DNA from: AC-32 sp963746155
Lineage (GTDB): Bacteria > Actinomycetota > Thermoleophilia > Gaiellales > Gaiellaceae
Direction of reading: 5' to 3'
Assembly (NCBI GenBank): GCA_963746155.1
Contig: CAVVAB010000010.1
Location: forward strand, 1-64,000
DNA length: 64,000 nt
The notes beneath the pieces are model-generated. The model was not told the DNA's origin and made no database searches. It worked only from the letters and a program-made list of their open reading frames with translations. The position numbers and the translations under genes are program-made. Positions 63,480 to 64,000 of the stretch are shown piece by piece. Numbering within the stretch: position 1 is the stretch's first letter; the number at the start of each line of letters is the position of its first letter.

Positions 63480-64000
63480 TCACGCAGTCGCGGTCGAGCG
63501 CGCGCCGAAGCCGTTCAGGTACGGCTCCCAGCCGTTCGGGATCCTCGGCGTCGCGAGGTGGATGAAGAGCACGGGCGCGGGCGGGCGCGGCTTGTTGCGC
63601 AGCGACATCGAGACCTCCTCGGGCAGCCGGTTTCCCTTGCGCATGTTGCAGGGCGCGCACGAGGTGACGACGTTCTCCCAGACCGACCCGCCGCCGCGGC
63701 TGCGGGGCACCACGTGGTCGAGCGTCAGCCGACCGCCCGTCGTCCCGCAGTACATGCAGCGCCACCCGTCACGGGCGAACAGCGCGCGGCGCGAGATCTT
63801 CCGCTGCAGCGTGCGCGGCACCCGCACGTAGGTGACGAGCCTGATCACGTGCGGCCTGGGATACGTGTCGGTCGCGGATCTGAGGGGGTCGTCGAGCTTC
63901 TCGACCACCTCGGCCTTGCCCTTGAACACGAGCACGTGGGCACGCCGAACGGTGGTGACGTTCAGTGGCTCGTAGCTCGCATTCAGCACAAGAACCTGCT
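63480..64000 (-). CDS. HNH endonuclease (cut by right edge)
   Basis: Coding continues past the GTG at 63989 to the edge (QVLVLNASYEPLNVTTVRRA), the usual start of this family, so the true start is just outside. The HNH domain has CMYC, LTLDHVVPRSRGGG, WENVVTSCAPCN with two CxxC zinc pairs. A basic C-terminus follows. Chromosomal members of this group are of unknown role, perhaps DNA repair, and are not obviously mobile. Confidence 0.85.
   Translation of the reverse strand, partial: QVLVLNASYEPLNVTTVRRAHVLVFKGKAEVVEKLDDPLRSATDTYPRPHVIRLVTYVRVPRTLQRKISRRALFARDGWRCMYCGTTGGRLTLDHVVPRSRGGGSVWENVVTSCAPCNMRKGNRLPEEVSMSLRNKPRPPAPVLFIHLATPRIPNGWEPYLNGFGARSTATA

Noticed and set aside
63480..64000. HNH endonuclease as evidence of a mobile element or intein
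   Set aside because: The protein is of the common chromosomal stand-alone type and has no mobile-element neighbours in view.

Overview
The window looks like chromosomal DNA from a high-GC actinobacterium. The evidence is strong G+C bias at third codon positions, an OpcA-type glucose-6-phosphate dehydrogenase assembly protein, a PdtaS/PdtaR-like two-component pair, a cytochrome oxidase subunit II with a fused cytochrome c domain, a luciferase-like (F420-type) oxidoreductase, and several genes whose start codon lies 6-8 bases after a -10 box (leaderless pattern). A deep-branching class such as Thermoleophilia is my guess, not something the sequence proves. No rRNA, tRNA, CRISPR array, insertion sequence or phage gene was recognised. 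At least twenty otherwise well-conserved genes, including zwf, gnd, tkt, ctaB and rpiB, are broken by single-base gains or losses. This fits residual indel errors in the assembly better than real decay, so such genes are given as one feature across the break.

Layout. 1-10.6 kb is a surface and secreted protein region. It holds a broken HELTH-motif protein, a sortase-type (LPFAG) wall protein of eight Cys/Gln/Asn-rich repeats, two further exported membrane-anchored proteins, a NarL/LuxR-type response regulator, a membrane-tethered winged-helix regulator, and two paralogous Ig-like proteins. A nonamer TTGGACGAA (one copy CTGGACGAA) recurs five times around the regulator and one secreted gene. 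10.7-15.6 kb holds a haem-oxygenase-fold protein, a SnoaL-like protein, a polar amino-acid ABC transporter and a secreted beta-propeller-like protein. 15.6-25.5 kb encodes most of reductive pyrimidine or hydantoin catabolism: luciferase-like oxidoreductase, M20 carbamoyl-amidohydrolase, dihydropyrimidinase, CoA-acylating methylmalonate-semialdehyde dehydrogenase and class III aminotransferase. 26-30 kb is a cytochrome c oxidase operon (coxB, coxA, ctaB, a 42-aa membrane protein). 30-34.6 kb holds an amidase, a secreted protein and an ECF sigma factor paired with a DUF4349-type protein.

34.6-44.8 kb is a pentose-phosphate cluster (rpiB, tal, alpha/beta hydrolase, pgi, gnd, zwf, opcA on the minus strand; transketolase divergent; an FGGY kinase next to it). 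44.8-51.1 kb holds an ABC-F protein, the ANTAR regulator and its GAF histidine kinase, a methyltransferase, a cupin, two DUF2269-like membrane proteins and a PRC-barrel-like protein. 51.2-59.9 kb is nitrogen metabolism: one glutamine synthetase gene with a hairpin repeat array at its 3' end, an MFS and ABC-2 export block, then a second glutamine synthetase in an operon with a phosphinothricin/methionine-sulfoximine-type acetyltransferase, a PII protein and an ammonium channel, preceded by a terminator-like hairpin in the leader. 59.9-64 kb holds an acyltransferase-SGNH protein, a rhodanese, a SIMPL-domain protein and an HNH endonuclease that runs off the right edge.

The best candidate for an undescribed system is the 0.7-7.6 kb block: a repetitive, disulphide-capable, sortase-anchored surface protein with two anchored partners, its own regulator and a repeated operator-like motif.
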